A stretch of 64,000 bases of DNA from Endozoicomonas sp965198415. Lineage in GTDB: Bacteria; Pseudomonadota; Gammaproteobacteria; Pseudomonadales; Endozoicomonadaceae. The stretch lies in contig CBDAPN010000032.1 of assembly GCA_965198415.1 (NCBI GenBank), positions 1,178,001 through 1,242,000 of the forward strand, given 5' to 3'. The translations under genes and the position numbers were made by a program. Numbering within the stretch: position 1 is the first letter of the stretch; each line of letters begins with the position of its first letter. Of this stretch, positions 29,301-37,062 are shown in pieces. Below the pieces are notes generated by a model that did not search any database, was not told the DNA's origin, and saw nothing but the letters and a program-made list of their open reading frames with translations.

Positions 29301-30000
29301 TTTGTTGCAGCTGCGTGGCAAGCTGGTTTGCTTCTTGTTGCAGTTCATTCTCTTGCTCATCTTCCAGCAAGGAGACGCCCTCGGCTTTTGCTTTTAATAA
29401 GTTCAGGCTCTGTTCTTCAGTACGCATTCGCTCGAAGACCCGGCGAGATAATTCGCCGTAAATATCTGTGCCGGTAAGCTCTTCAAGCAGCTCCGCCCGC
29501 TCATTGGCGCTTGCTTCCAAAAATGCGGCAAAACCACCTTGAGCTAGCATCATGGATTTAGTGAAACGACCAAAGTCCAGACCGGTCAGCTCACTGACTT
29601 TTTTCAACTTGTCATTAATGCGGGTGGTAATGATCGTGCCGTCGGCCTGCGCCAATTCCACGTCAGGCGGCTGCAACTTGCCGTCCACCTTGCCGCGAGC
29701 CCGGCGTTGTGACCAAAAAGCACGGTACGCCTTGCCTTTAACCTCAAACTCTACCTCGGCCAGCGACTCTGCTGTGTGCCGGGTCATTAACTCGTTATCG
29801 GCCGTTGAGATGGTGCTCAAGCGAGGAGTCTTGTGGTAGAGGGCAAGGCAAATGGCATCAAGAATGGTGGTTTTGCCAGCACCGGTTGGGCCAGTAATGG
29901 CAAACAGGCCGTTATTGCTGAACGGTTCACGCTGGAAGTCTATTTTCCATTCATTCTTCAGGGAGTTCAGGTTCTTCAGGCGTAGGCTGAGAATTCTCAT
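26329..30000 (-). CDS. sbcC: Exonuclease subunit SbcC
   Basis: 1223-residue SMC-like ATPase that with SbcD cleaves DNA hairpins and processes ends. Walker A GPTGAGKT is at residues 37-44, the zinc hook CPLCG near residue 600 joins two long Gln/Glu/Leu-rich coiled coils, and the C-terminal head has LSGGESFLVSLALALGLSD and Walker B DSLFLDEGFGTLD. The coils are strikingly rich in Gln and run longer than in many relatives. Its ATG overlaps the sbcD stop (ATGA). Confidence 0.95.
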   Translation of the reverse strand: MRILSLRLKNLNSLKNEWKIDFQREPFSNNGLFAITGPTGAGKTTILDAICLALYHKTPRLSTISTADNELMTRHTAESLAEVEFEVKGKAYRAFWSQRRARGKVDGKLQPPDVELAQADGTIITTRINDKLKKVSELTGLDFGRFTKSMMLAQGGFAAFLEASANERAELLEELTGTDIYGELSRRVFERMRTEEQSLNLLKAKAEGVSLLEDEQENELQQEANQLATQLQQSNGQRHSLEAQKRWLEQLASKEQMLTQAQQSLHAAEQQQQANREQLNRLTRSLPAIDLLEHWKKLCDLRQSYQQLSTTLKAHQLEKQTTEKQNETAREQHQQQSQALKNAQQAYHNAEPLFAQVITLDAEIKQLTNERQSTSSRLKTAQQEQAQIEQRINDNTQHQQQLSDQLKVTNQYIEQNAHHQQLGECLQLLQSQFEQRESASQEQQQRLLAVQKTEHRLNSLNEQQQTVDDKTQALKKELEQHNARQQVLLEKKQTILAGQQESQLHSDQQRWSEQYPTYLQLNSLNEQFVSDSSELIKEQKQHTGLQQAIEKHTTDLNKLRVQFREAKQQCHDLEQLLAQEQQITKLADYRNKLQAGEACPLCGATEHPAIEHYQQLNVSATEQRLKAKKRAMEQLQSQGEDQNKQTARLQAQLEETAKNQQKLEHRLARTTASWSTNCEALGLSISITSTQEFNNQFSRFNASGTARKHQLEQLEQVNQQLQAGQEQLNRLNTSLTELTHGLQLIQRQLSEQAQQLNEKQQQLEQQNHTCNILEENITRVIQQQLQQQTPPIAEQQAWLSEQKGHWQQWQKMITEQKTLHNQADELTRQLRHKAEEKQKADATVQSIVAELERCTTKLEQQQSARSKLFGNKVVSQEQQRLKGRIAADQTRFQSREEQLKQIEQKLSNLNGAISQQASNQEQCQQKMQQASENWQKLLHESPFPDDKNFQEALLSKEERTALEQLKQQLEQQLHEARGKHAAAHANLNTHISDQATKLSLDEVSASLVSLENEIRSINQRQGEIAQSLKDNAAKREGQDALFQAMKKQEHECQIWGQLSALIGSSKGDKFRKFAQSLTLDHLIQLANRQLEQLHARYLLNRKGNDELSLEVLDTWQGDTARDIKTLSGGESFLVSLALALGLSDLVSHKTRIDSLFLDEGFGTLDQETLETALCALDNLNASGKMVGVISHIEPLKERIPIRIEVKKEAGLGYSKLDNQFACI

Positions 30001-31247
30001 TGGGCATCTCCCTTTTGATTTGCCGGTGATTGTTCGTGTATTGAGTTGAGTATTTCCTGAAAGGCGCTGGTGAGCTGATGGTTTTTTTCGTCGCCGAGCT
30101 GTTCTTGTTGCAGGCGCTTGAGAAAAACATCTTCAACCCGCAATTCTGCCAGAGTGTCGTTTTTGGTCAGCGCTAATGAGGCTGTTGATTTTTTTCGGAC
30201 TCTTTTTACAAACAGTTCGCACTTGTTAAGTGCTGGTTTATCTTGCACCAGTTTTTCGACACGATTTTGTAGGTCGTTGTAATAGACGTCAGAGGTTATT
30301 TTTATTTCTACCCAGGGGTTGAGGTCGAATGATTCTGTCTGGGCGATAACTTGCTCAAGCTGCCGCTCAATGTCGTCCAGAGTGGCACTGATACTCAAGA
30401 GTTTGCGAAAAGATGGCACCGGTAAAGAGTTAATTTTGTGCAGCCGGTTGTCTTTAAACTCTACCAGTGTGACCTCTTTATCAGAGCCTGCTTCATCAAA
30501 GCTTAAAGGGATGGGTGAGCCGGAATATCGAATGTGCTCATGGTTAGACACCCGCTGCGGGCGGTGCAAATGCCCAAGGGCGATGTAGTCAGCTGGTGGA
30601 AATGCCGCAGCGGGAAAGGCGGTTAAAGTACCGATGTAAATTTCTCTGACCGACTCCGTTAGTTGCCCGCCGACTGTCGTTAAATGCCCGGTAGCAATGA
30701 TGGGTAATTGACCATCGGCAACTTTTTCGGCAACCGTGTAAATGGACTGATAGTGGTCAGCGATTGCCTGTTGCAGTGCTTGTTGCTTGTGCTCACCACT
30801 CTCGCCGGCGCGGCTCTCTAAAACATCACGGGGGCGAATAAACGGTATGGCGCAGATAACGGCGCCAGGCTGACCCGCAGAGTTTTTCAGCACCTGAACC
30901 TGCTCTTGTGGAGTTTGAGCGACTCCACCCACCACAAAGGTATTCAGACAAGCCAGAAGCTCTTTGGACTCCTGCAGTGTTGCCACTGAGTCATGGTTGC
31001 CGCCAATCACTACCAGCTGTTGGCAACAGGTGTTTTGCAGGTCAACAATGAAGCGGTTATAGAGTCTTCTGGCATAACTTGGAGGCGTTGCGATGTCAAA
31101 AATGTCTCCGGCAATAATCAGTGCGTCCACCTGATGTTCGTTGACACACTGAATCAGCCAATCAAGAAAAGCCTGATGCTCAGCCTCACGGCTTTTACCC
31201 ATAAAGTGCTGGCCCAGGTGCCAGTCAGAGGTGTGCAAAATGTGCAT
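29997..31247 (-). CDS. sbcD: Exonuclease subunit SbcD
   Basis: 416-residue Mre11-type nuclease partner of SbcC. Metallophosphoesterase motifs are in order: HTSDWHLGQ (residue 4 on), GDIFDIATPP, GGNHDS, and GHLHRPQ with the metal-binding His residues. The C-terminal part carries the capping domain. The pair degrades DNA palindromes stalled at forks. It overlaps sbcC by 4 bases. Confidence 0.95.
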   Translation of the reverse strand: MHILHTSDWHLGQHFMGKSREAEHQAFLDWLIQCVNEHQVDALIIAGDIFDIATPPSYARRLYNRFIVDLQNTCCQQLVVIGGNHDSVATLQESKELLACLNTFVVGGVAQTPQEQVQVLKNSAGQPGAVICAIPFIRPRDVLESRAGESGEHKQQALQQAIADHYQSIYTVAEKVADGQLPIIATGHLTTVGGQLTESVREIYIGTLTAFPAAAFPPADYIALGHLHRPQRVSNHEHIRYSGSPIPLSFDEAGSDKEVTLVEFKDNRLHKINSLPVPSFRKLLSISATLDDIERQLEQVIAQTESFDLNPWVEIKITSDVYYNDLQNRVEKLVQDKPALNKCELFVKRVRKKSTASLALTKNDTLAELRVEDVFLKRLQQEQLGDEKNHQLTSAFQEILNSIHEQSPANQKGDAQ

Positions 31248-31309
31248 GGTTTGCTTACCAACAACAGTAAATCCTGCAAGCTACACCATAGGGACGCTGC
31301 CGCCAATGT

Positions 31310-32335
31310 TTAGACTGGCGGCTCAAACAAGTTTTCCTCTGCCAAAAGTACATAGGTTAATCTTATGATAGAGTTCACATGCTTCAGTGTTTTTGCAATG
31401 ATTTTATTTGGTTGTCCTGATGAAAGACCTTCACAGAGGTTGGGTGCAAATAATTTGGCCAAGCCTTCTTTTGTCAGGCGCTGCTCTGTATTGGCAACCC
31501 TTGGGTCTGTTGGCGCAATATCAAAAGCGCATTTCATTACTTGCCAGTACACCTTTAAATTGTCTTTTTCATCGGGGGACATGTTGTTATACGCATTAAA
31601 GAATTGTGTTTTTAATGTCTTGGATTCTTCAGCTGACAAAGCGATATCATGAATTGGTTTTTTCTCAGATAAACAACTAATTTCTTTATTCAATTTTTCT
31701 ATATCATGCTGAGAAATAACAGTTTTTTCTTTAATGCTCTTTTTGAGCAGCCCACAAAGTAAGTGCGGCTCCATTAATGTCTTTTCTTGAAGAATACTCG
31801 TATTAAAAATGCCCCACTGTGTATCTAATAAATTTTTCTGACTTGCCTCTCTAAACAAGCCTTTTTCTTTACCAGCAATAAAGCCTATTAAGGCAAACGC
31901 CAACTTTCTTCTATTGATAGCGGTTATAAACTCAGGTGGAATACCCTCGCTATCTGCAGAGGGTAGAAGGCAAGTATTGAATATGTCGTCGAGTAAGCTG
32001 TATACATCGCAACGTTTGATTTTTTTTTCATCGAGATTTTGAGCGAGTTGTTGCAATTTCTCGATGCGTTGAGCCTTTAAACCCCGAGTGCTTCTTGGTC
32101 TTCCCCCTTTATATTTGGTTGGTGCAACATCTCTTTGGCGCAATGTAATATTTTCTGGGAGTCGTTTATTATCGTATTCTGCTACACCTATCTTTGAGTA
32201 CGACTGTTTTTTTTGCGCCGAAGGGTTATCTGTATGGTTCGTTGGGATTTGGCCGGATGGTATACCGCAAGAATTTCCTAATACATTCATAACTGCTATT
32301 TGTCTTTGGATAAAATATTTTTTCATTCTAGCCAT
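31310..32335 (-). CDS. RhoGAP-like domain protein (candidate host-directed effector)
   Basis: 341 residues. The C-terminal two thirds match the eukaryotic RhoGAP pattern in order: EKGLFREAS (arginine-finger position, Arg near residue 162, compare G-I-F-R), EPHLLCGLLKKSIKE (compare H-L-x-x-x-L-K-x-F-L-R-E, Lys near 198), and NLKVYWQVM...LTKEGLAKLFAPNL (compare N-L-A-x-V-F-x-P-N-L, near 292-300). The Asn usually found in that last motif is Gly here. The N-terminal 100 residues are basic and low in complexity with GGRPRSTRG. There is no signal peptide. RhoGAPs switch off Rho-type GTPases, which bacteria lack, so a host target is inferred. A+T-rich. Starts at 32335 or 32326 are both possible. The domain call rests on motif order alone. 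Confidence 0.7.
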   Translation of the reverse strand: MARMKKYFIQRQIAVMNVLGNSCGIPSGQIPTNHTDNPSAQKKQSYSKIGVAEYDNKRLPENITLRQRDVAPTKYKGGRPRSTRGLKAQRIEKLQQLAQNLDEKKIKRCDVYSLLDDIFNTCLLPSADSEGIPPEFITAINRRKLAFALIGFIAGKEKGLFREASQKNLLDTQWGIFNTSILQEKTLMEPHLLCGLLKKSIKEKTVISQHDIEKLNKEISCLSEKKPIHDIALSAEESKTLKTQFFNAYNNMSPDEKDNLKVYWQVMKCAFDIAPTDPRVANTEQRLTKEGLAKLFAPNLCEGLSSGQPNKIIAKTLKHVNSIIRLTYVLLAEENLFEPPV

Positions 32336-32395
32336 TGCAAGCAAAATAGCAGTTATTTAATAACAGCTTTACAAATAATCATAGATCCTCAGTCT

Positions 32396-32485
32396 CAGGT
32401 TTCCTAAAACCTGCGAGTGTCCGAAAATAGCGCTCGTTGCAGGCTCAATTTGTCGCCTGCTTTGCAGAGCAGCCTATTTTCAGAC
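32396..32485. repeat. Two hairpins in the spacer before the RhoGAP-like gene
   Basis: A 7-bp perfect hairpin (32396-32402 with 32407-32413, 4-base loop) is followed by a larger one. In that one GTC plus GAAAATAG (32419-32430) pairs with CTATTTTC plus GAC (32474-32485), and an inner 6-bp stem (32439-32444 with 32455-32460) sits inside. No T-tract follows on either strand. It may be a dispersed palindromic element; it also separates the TRAP gene from the RhoGAP-like gene. Confidence 0.7.
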
Positions 32486-32498
32486 AACATCTCATGAC

Positions 32499-33593
32499 TT
32501 ATTCCAGTGAACGCGCTTGATAAAAAGCAACTTCTGAAATCTCATGATACGCTTTGGACTGCTCCCGGAACTGATTAAACGACTCATAAACACGGCCAGC
32601 TACCTCGCTGCTAGCAGCCACTTCCAGAGTGATCTCATCGGCTACCTTTTTTAATTCAGCCAACACATCATCGGGGAGACGCTTCACCTGCACACCATGC
32701 TCATTGATTAGCTGTTGTAACGCTGCGTTATTGCGGGCGGTGTACTCATCAATCATATCTTGATTGGCAGCGCGGGCGGCGGTTTTCACCATGGCCTGCA
32801 GATCGGGGGGCAGTTTATTCCAGGCATCGAGATTAATGGTGAACTCCATCATGCTGCCCGGCTCATGCCAGCCGGGGTAATAGTAGTAAGAGGCGGCTTT
32901 ATGAAAGCCAAAAGCGAGATCATTGTAAGGGCCAACCCACTCTGTTGCATCAATAGCACCGGTTTTTAGGGCGGTAAACAGCTCCCCGCCGGGAATGTTT
33001 ACCGGCACTCCGCCAAGGCGTTTGAGCACTTCACCGCCCATCCCCGGAATTCGCATCTTCAGGCCTTTCAGGTCACCCGGAGCGTTGATTTCTTTGTTGA
33101 ACCAACCAGCCATTTGTACACCACTGTTACCACCGGCCAGTGGCTTGAGGTTGAAAGGTTGGTAAACCTCATCCCACAGTGCCTGGCCGCCGCCGTAGTG
33201 AATCCAACTGCTGATCTCCTGGGCATTCAAGCCAAAGGGAACGGCAGTGAAGAACTGAGTGGCCGGGTCTTTGCCTTTCCAGTAGTAGGCGCCGCTGTGT
33301 CCCATCTCGGCGGTGCCGCTGGAAACGGCATCAAACACCTCCAGAGGCGGAACCAGCTCACCACCGCCGTATACTTTCACCCGCAGGCGGCCATTGCTCA
33401 TTTGGTTCACTGATTCGGCAAAGCGCTCTGGCGCCAGTCCGAGCCCCGGGAAATTTTTTGGCCAGGAAGTGACCAGTTTCCATTCAATGGGTTTTTGTGT
33501 ATTTGCCGTGGTTTGCCCGGCTTGTTCAGCTTGCCCGCAACCAAACAGTGCGGTGGTGAGACCCAATAGGGTTAATAGGTTTCGAAGTTTCAT
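32499..33593 (-). CDS. TRAP transporter substrate-binding lipoprotein (DctP family)
   Basis: 364 residues. Lipoprotein signal with lipobox LFGC (Cys19), then a DctP fold with WPKNFPGLGLAPERFAESV near residue 44, LKMRIPGMGGEVLKRLGG (including the conserved Arg that binds a substrate carboxylate) and ATEWVGPYNDL. The ligand is probably an organic acid. No DctQ or DctM membrane subunits lie nearby, so it is an orphan here. The ATG at 33593 is chosen because it starts the lipoprotein signal; the frame is open upstream to 33749 without similarity. Confidence 0.9.
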   Translation of the reverse strand: MKLRNLLTLLGLTTALFGCGQAEQAGQTTANTQKPIEWKLVTSWPKNFPGLGLAPERFAESVNQMSNGRLRVKVYGGGELVPPLEVFDAVSSGTAEMGHSGAYYWKGKDPATQFFTAVPFGLNAQEISSWIHYGGGQALWDEVYQPFNLKPLAGGNSGVQMAGWFNKEINAPGDLKGLKMRIPGMGGEVLKRLGGVPVNIPGGELFTALKTGAIDATEWVGPYNDLAFGFHKAASYYYYPGWHEPGSMMEFTINLDAWNKLPPDLQAMVKTAARAANQDMIDEYTARNNAALQQLINEHGVQVKRLPDDVLAELKKVADEITLEVAASSEVAGRVYESFNQFREQSKAYHEISEVAFYQARSLE

Positions 33594-33726
33594 GGGAGTA
33601 CCCGACTTTGTTTTTTTTATAATCAAAACGACAAACGCATGGTATGCGGATGAGCTTGATCGTACAAGCCCGTGGATACTGTTTTCCAATACAAACTGCA
33701 TAGAATTCTTGTTTTCGGATACCCCC

Positions 33727-34188
33727 CTAACCGTCAAGAGTAGCCACAACCTTTTCGCAGAGCTTTCTAAGCATGATTAGCTCATCAAGATCAAGTTGTA
33801 GCTTGCATTTCATCTCAGATGGAACGGTGAGCGCCTGCGCCTTCAACGCTGCACCGGTATCGGTAAGTTTTAATACACGAACACGCTCGTCTTGTTCGCT
33901 GCGCCTTCTTTCCAGAAAACCTTTTGCCGCCAGACGCTTCAATAATGGTGTTAATGTGCCAGAATTAAGGTGCAACCTGATGCCGATATCCTTGACGCTT
34001 ACACCATCGGTTTCCCACAGTACCATCATCACCAAATATTGCGGGTAAGTAAGATCCAATTTTTCCAATAGCGGGCGATAGTGACGAATCACCGTATTTG
34101 AGGCCCCGTACAGGAGAAAACAAACCTGATTATCAAGCAGCAGGCTCTTATGAGCAGGCAGCTGAGGGTTTCGTTTAGAGTCAGACAT
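33727..34188 (-). CDS. ohrR: MarR-family organic-peroxide sensor OhrR
   Basis: 153-residue winged-helix repressor. The redox-sensing Cys (Cys23, in DNQVCFLLY) and the DNA-binding region with SGTLTPLLKRLAAKGFLERRR are as in OhrR. Oxidation of that Cys by organic hydroperoxides releases DNA and induces ohr. It lies divergent from ohr with a 113-base shared control region, the standard arrangement. Confidence 0.93.
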   Translation of the reverse strand: MSDSKRNPQLPAHKSLLLDNQVCFLLYGASNTVIRHYRPLLEKLDLTYPQYLVMMVLWETDGVSVKDIGIRLHLNSGTLTPLLKRLAAKGFLERRRSEQDERVRVLKLTDTGAALKAQALTVPSEMKCKLQLDLDELIMLRKLCEKVVATLDG

Positions 34189-34213
34189 ACATCACTCCCG
34201 AAAAAAATAAGTT

Positions 34214-34284
34214 GCACACAATATACTTGTATTCTATCTTTATTTTGATCTAAGATTGTAAGCGATTAGATCGCACACAACATA
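34214..34284. promoter_or_regulatory. Candidate OhrR operator region
   Basis: The ohrR-ohr spacer contains a near-identical 12-base direct repeat, GCACACAA(T/C)ATA, at 34214-34225 and 34273-34284. Between them is a 7-bp inverted repeat (34247-34253 with 34266-34272). Either could be the OhrR site; the position fits control of both genes. Assignment is inference. Confidence 0.4.
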
Positions 34285-34301
34285 AACTGGAGATTAAGAA
34301 C

Positions 34302-34724
34302 ATGACTACCATTTACAAAACTCAGGCTACCGCTCTTGCTGGCCGTAACGGGTACGTTAAAACGGATGATAATCTTTTGGATTTGGAGCTTTCATACCCA
34401 AAAGAGATGGGCGGCAGTGGCTCTGCTACCAATCCGGAGCAGCTTTTTGCAGCGGGTTATTCCGCCTGTTTTTCTAATGCGATTCTGCACGTTGCAAACG
34501 AGGCAAATGTGAAGCTTACCGAGGCCCCTGTTACCGCAAACGTTGGAATCGGCCCGAGAGATGGCGGTGGTTTTGCGCTGACTGTAGGCTTAGCGGCAAC
34601 ACTGGATCTACCGCAACATCAGGCTCTGGAACTGGTGCGTACCGCTCATCAGATTTGCCCTTACTCCAACGCTGTGCGTGGCAATATTGATGTTCAGGTG
34701 ACGGTGAATAACGAGGCGATCTGA
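34302..34724 (+). CDS. ohr: Organic hydroperoxide reductase Ohr
   Basis: 140-residue thiol peroxidase that reduces organic and lipid hydroperoxides with lipoyl-protein electrons. Both catalytic cysteines are present: Cys56 in GYSACFSNAI and Cys119 in HQICPYSNAV. Full length for the family. The ATG follows GGAGATTAAGAAC. Divergent from ohrR and closed by a strong terminator. Confidence 0.97.
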   Translation: MTTIYKTQATALAGRNGYVKTDDNLLDLELSYPKEMGGSGSATNPEQLFAAGYSACFSNAILHVANEANVKLTEAPVTANVGIGPRDGGGFALTVGLAATLDLPQHQALELVRTAHQICPYSNAVRGNIDVQVTVNNEAI

Positions 34725-34738
34725 GCGCCCGCAGGCTG

Positions 34739-34774
34739 TAAAAAAATACCGACCACATGGGTCGGTATTTTTTT
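34739..34774. terminator. Bidirectional terminator after ohr
   Basis: An 8-bp stem (34747-34754 with 34760-34767), extended by A/T pairs to about 13, with a 5-base loop. There are A-runs on one side and T-runs on the other, so it can stop transcripts from both strands. It lies between ohr and the convergent gene ending at 34846. Confidence 0.9.
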
Positions 34775-34845
34775 GCCAAGCGGTAATACTCTTAAAATTT
34801 AAGCCCGTCTTTGTGTTCGTGTATGGCTATGAGCGCATGGCTCAA

Positions 34846-35187
34846 CTAGAAAATATCATCATCATTTTCCAGCAGTTGTGTGGTATCCGACTCGCAGCGC
34901 AGGCTTTCACGGTATCGGCGGCGGTTCAGGAGTTTTTTCTGTACCGCATCGGGCAGTTCGGTAAATTGGATAATCTGTTTATCAATCAGCAGGTCGATGA
35001 CGTCTTCAAGCACACGGATGAAGTCAGCGTCTGAAGACTCCATCACCCCATGACTGGCAGTCGGGTTTTTTTCCAAAAATCGCTGTAGGCTGTTGTCTTC
35101 AAAGTCCACTGACTCCCAATCCTTTGAGAGCTGTTTATCGGATACGGCACAGACTTCACCTTGTTCATCCTTGAGTACATAGAGCAT
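34846..35187 (-). CDS. Conserved small acidic protein, function unknown
   Basis: 113 residues, acidic, cytoplasmic (no signal or helix). It begins MLYVLKDEQGEVCAVS and ends in an Asp-rich tail. It resembles the short proteins found beside Nudix genes in Pseudomonas relatives and annotated there, without good reason, as tryptophan-synthase-like. No catalytic motif is visible. It follows the lipoprotein gene by 30 bases and may belong to the nadD-nudF-lipoprotein cluster. Confidence 0.65.
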   Translation of the reverse strand: MLYVLKDEQGEVCAVSDKQLSKDWESVDFEDNSLQRFLEKNPTASHGVMESSDADFIRVLEDVIDLLIDKQIIQFTELPDAVQKKLLNRRRYRESLRCESDTTQLLENDDDIF

Positions 35188-35217
35188 ATTCGGTTCTCTT
35201 TTTTTGCTTTGTTGCGG

Positions 35218-35808
35218 TTATGGTTGGTCAATAGGTAACGCTGCTAAAAGGTCCATGATGACTTTTCGGCTGACGATGTAGGATTCTTCACCCGGTTGGC
35301 CTTCACCGAGTCCTTCAAGGCTCCAGAGCTCTTCGCCCGTGGCAATGTCCATCACTTTCAAATTTAACTGGGTGGAGAAGCGGTTTTCATCATCGTACTG
35401 CCATTCGAGAATTTCTCCTGAGAGGGTGTAGCGCACCTGTTTGGTCATCGCCCAGAGTCTGGCTCGTTCAAGTTCATAGGTTTCGGCTACGTAGGGTGGA
35501 ATCGGGTTGCGCGTTTGTGGTTTCTGGTAGGCAGAGAGATTGGTGATGCCAGCATCGGGGAGTTGTACCAGCAATATGCGTTCGAGCTGAGTAGAGGCCT
35601 CCTGTGGTACCTCCACATGACTGACAAAGGGCAGTACGGCCCAGCCGGTACTTTCCAGAGTCTGTTGTTGGCTACTAAGCTGGCTGGTGAAATGTTCATC
35701 AAATGTTTCGTTGAGGCTCTGACAGCCAGTCAGCCCAAAAAGACTCAGGCAGCCGATGAACGCAAATTTGAACTGCGATCTGAACCAGGAGATTTTGTTA
35801 TTTTTCAT
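35218..35808 (-). CDS. Outer-membrane lipoprotein of LpoB/CsgG-like type
   Basis: 196 residues with a lipobox LTGC (Cys29) and a mature part containing GWAVLPFVSHVEVPQEAS, LERILLVQLPDAGI and YTLSGEILEWQYDDENR. This order (a hydrophobic strand with P-F, then a helix, then a strand pair) is seen in LpoB, PelC and CsgG N-domains. The exact role cannot be told. Its start overlaps the nudF stop by 11 bases, so it is part of that operon. Confidence 0.65.
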   Translation of the reverse strand: MKNNKISWFRSQFKFAFIGCLSLFGLTGCQSLNETFDEHFTSQLSSQQQTLESTGWAVLPFVSHVEVPQEASTQLERILLVQLPDAGITNLSAYQKPQTRNPIPPYVAETYELERARLWAMTKQVRYTLSGEILEWQYDDENRFSTQLNLKVMDIATGEELWSLEGLGEGQPGEESYIVSRKVIMDLLAALPIDQP

Positions 35809-36412
35809 ATTTACCTAACTCGTGATGATGCAATTTGAGCCATTGCAGAGCAACGACCGCCGGCGCGTTGGCTATACGACCATCTTCCACCATTTCATAA
35901 GCCTCCCCAAAGGGCAGGATATGGACGCGAATATCTTCATCTTCATCGGCAACACCAAAAAAGCCACCAGCCTGATCAATGTTGACCAAGCCACAAAACA
36001 GCTTGAGCTTTTCATTACTGGCGCCGGGGCTGACGTAAAAGTCGGATACCGGAAGCAGTGTGTTGACGGTATAGCCGGTTTCTTCAAATACCTCCCTTAA
36101 GGCAACGTCTTCAAGTGTTTCATCAGGCTCGCTGATACCGGCAACGATTTCCAACAGCCATGGGTCATCGTTGCTCAGGTAAGGGCCAAGGCGAAACTGC
36201 TCCACCAAAACCACCTGATCCTTGATAGGGTCAAAAAGAACAACCCCGACCGATGGCAGGCGGACTGTCGCTTCACGGATTAACGGACGACTGAAGCCGC
36301 CTTGAAACAGACGGTGAATAAGGGTGTATTTAAAGAGCTTCAAAAAGCCTGAATAGGCTGTTGTCTCTTTCTGAATTTGGACATCGGTAGCATCAAGACC
36401 TGAAAGCTTCAT
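35798..36412 (-). CDS. nudF: ADP-ribose pyrophosphatase (Nudix)
   Basis: 204 residues with a complete Nudix box G-x5-E-x7-REVFEETGY near residue 105, preceded by an N-terminal dimerisation domain with VLFDPIKDQVVLVEQFR, the NudF layout. It cleaves ADP-ribose to AMP and ribose-5-phosphate. The ATG overlaps the preceding gene's stop by 4 bases; as that gene is NadD-like, the pair looks like NAD turnover. Confidence 0.9.
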   Translation of the reverse strand: MKLSGLDATDVQIQKETTAYSGFLKLFKYTLIHRLFQGGFSRPLIREATVRLPSVGVVLFDPIKDQVVLVEQFRLGPYLSNDDPWLLEIVAGISEPDETLEDVALREVFEETGYTVNTLLPVSDFYVSPGASNEKLKLFCGLVNIDQAGGFFGVADEDEDIRVHILPFGEAYEMVEDGRIANAPAVVALQWLKLHHHELGKYEK

Positions 36413-36987
36413 GGTTTTCCTGGCTTGTATAAGTTGTGACGCAAAATAAAAGCCTTTACTGACGGTGACAGCATGTTCAAGTCTGGCTGCAAATAGTCAT
36501 CGGCTGGTTGCAAAGATTCAAGAATCTTTCGAACGGTACTGCTGCGCGCATCAACCCGCTGTGCGGCGGTAAAAATTGGCCAGCGTGCCTCAATTTCTTG
36601 CGCTTTGTAAAAGCGACTCCAGGTTTCTGGCCGGGCGTTATCTGGCCCGCGGATAAAACAAAGGCTGGCCTGATTGGCGTATTGCGCTTCTAACGCAGCC
36701 ATTAAATCGTAGGTATAGACGGGCTGGTTGGGGTTTTGTTTTAACAGCGTTGCTTCAAGGTCGCATATTTCCAACGGGCAGAGCAGATCAGCAGCGTCGT
36801 CTATAAAACAGTGCAGCATGTTAAGTCGCAGGTTAAAAGGCTGAGGTTTTTTAGCGAACGCATGCCAAGCGCTTGGAACCAGTAATATGCGGTCGTGACT
36901 GGCAGCGGCTTGTTGCAACACATCAAGATGCCCAAGGGTGGGAGGGTCAAACGCTGAGCCGAAAACGCCAAGCCTGATGAGGCTCAC
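36409..36987 (-). CDS. Nicotinate-nucleotide adenylyltransferase-like protein
   Basis: 192 residues of the nucleotidyltransferase fold. The N-terminal GVFGSAFDPPTLGHLDVL carries the G-x-F-D-P-x-x-x-G-H nucleotide motif, and the C-terminal DARSSTVRKIL matches the S-S-T-x-I-R motif. These fit NadD, which makes deamido-NAD, but the sequence differs enough from housekeeping NadD (usually beside holA/mrdA) that it may be a second, specialised enzyme. Overlaps nudF by 4 bases. Confidence 0.75.
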   Translation of the reverse strand: MSLIRLGVFGSAFDPPTLGHLDVLQQAAASHDRILLVPSAWHAFAKKPQPFNLRLNMLHCFIDDAADLLCPLEICDLEATLLKQNPNQPVYTYDLMAALEAQYANQASLCFIRGPDNARPETWSRFYKAQEIEARWPIFTAAQRVDARSSTVRKILESLQPADDYLQPDLNMLSPSVKAFILRHNLYKPGKP

Positions 36988-37062
36988 GATGGTAACTCCT
37001 AATAAAATAATTGTCGGATTATATCGGTTTTAAGTCGTGGTGATGAACTTTGTCATTACCGG

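Noticed and set aside
26734..29839. Several plus-strand frames opposite sbcC, rich in Leu, Cys and Val
   Set aside because: Antisense of Gln/Glu-rich coiled coil codons; the composition mirrors the real gene.
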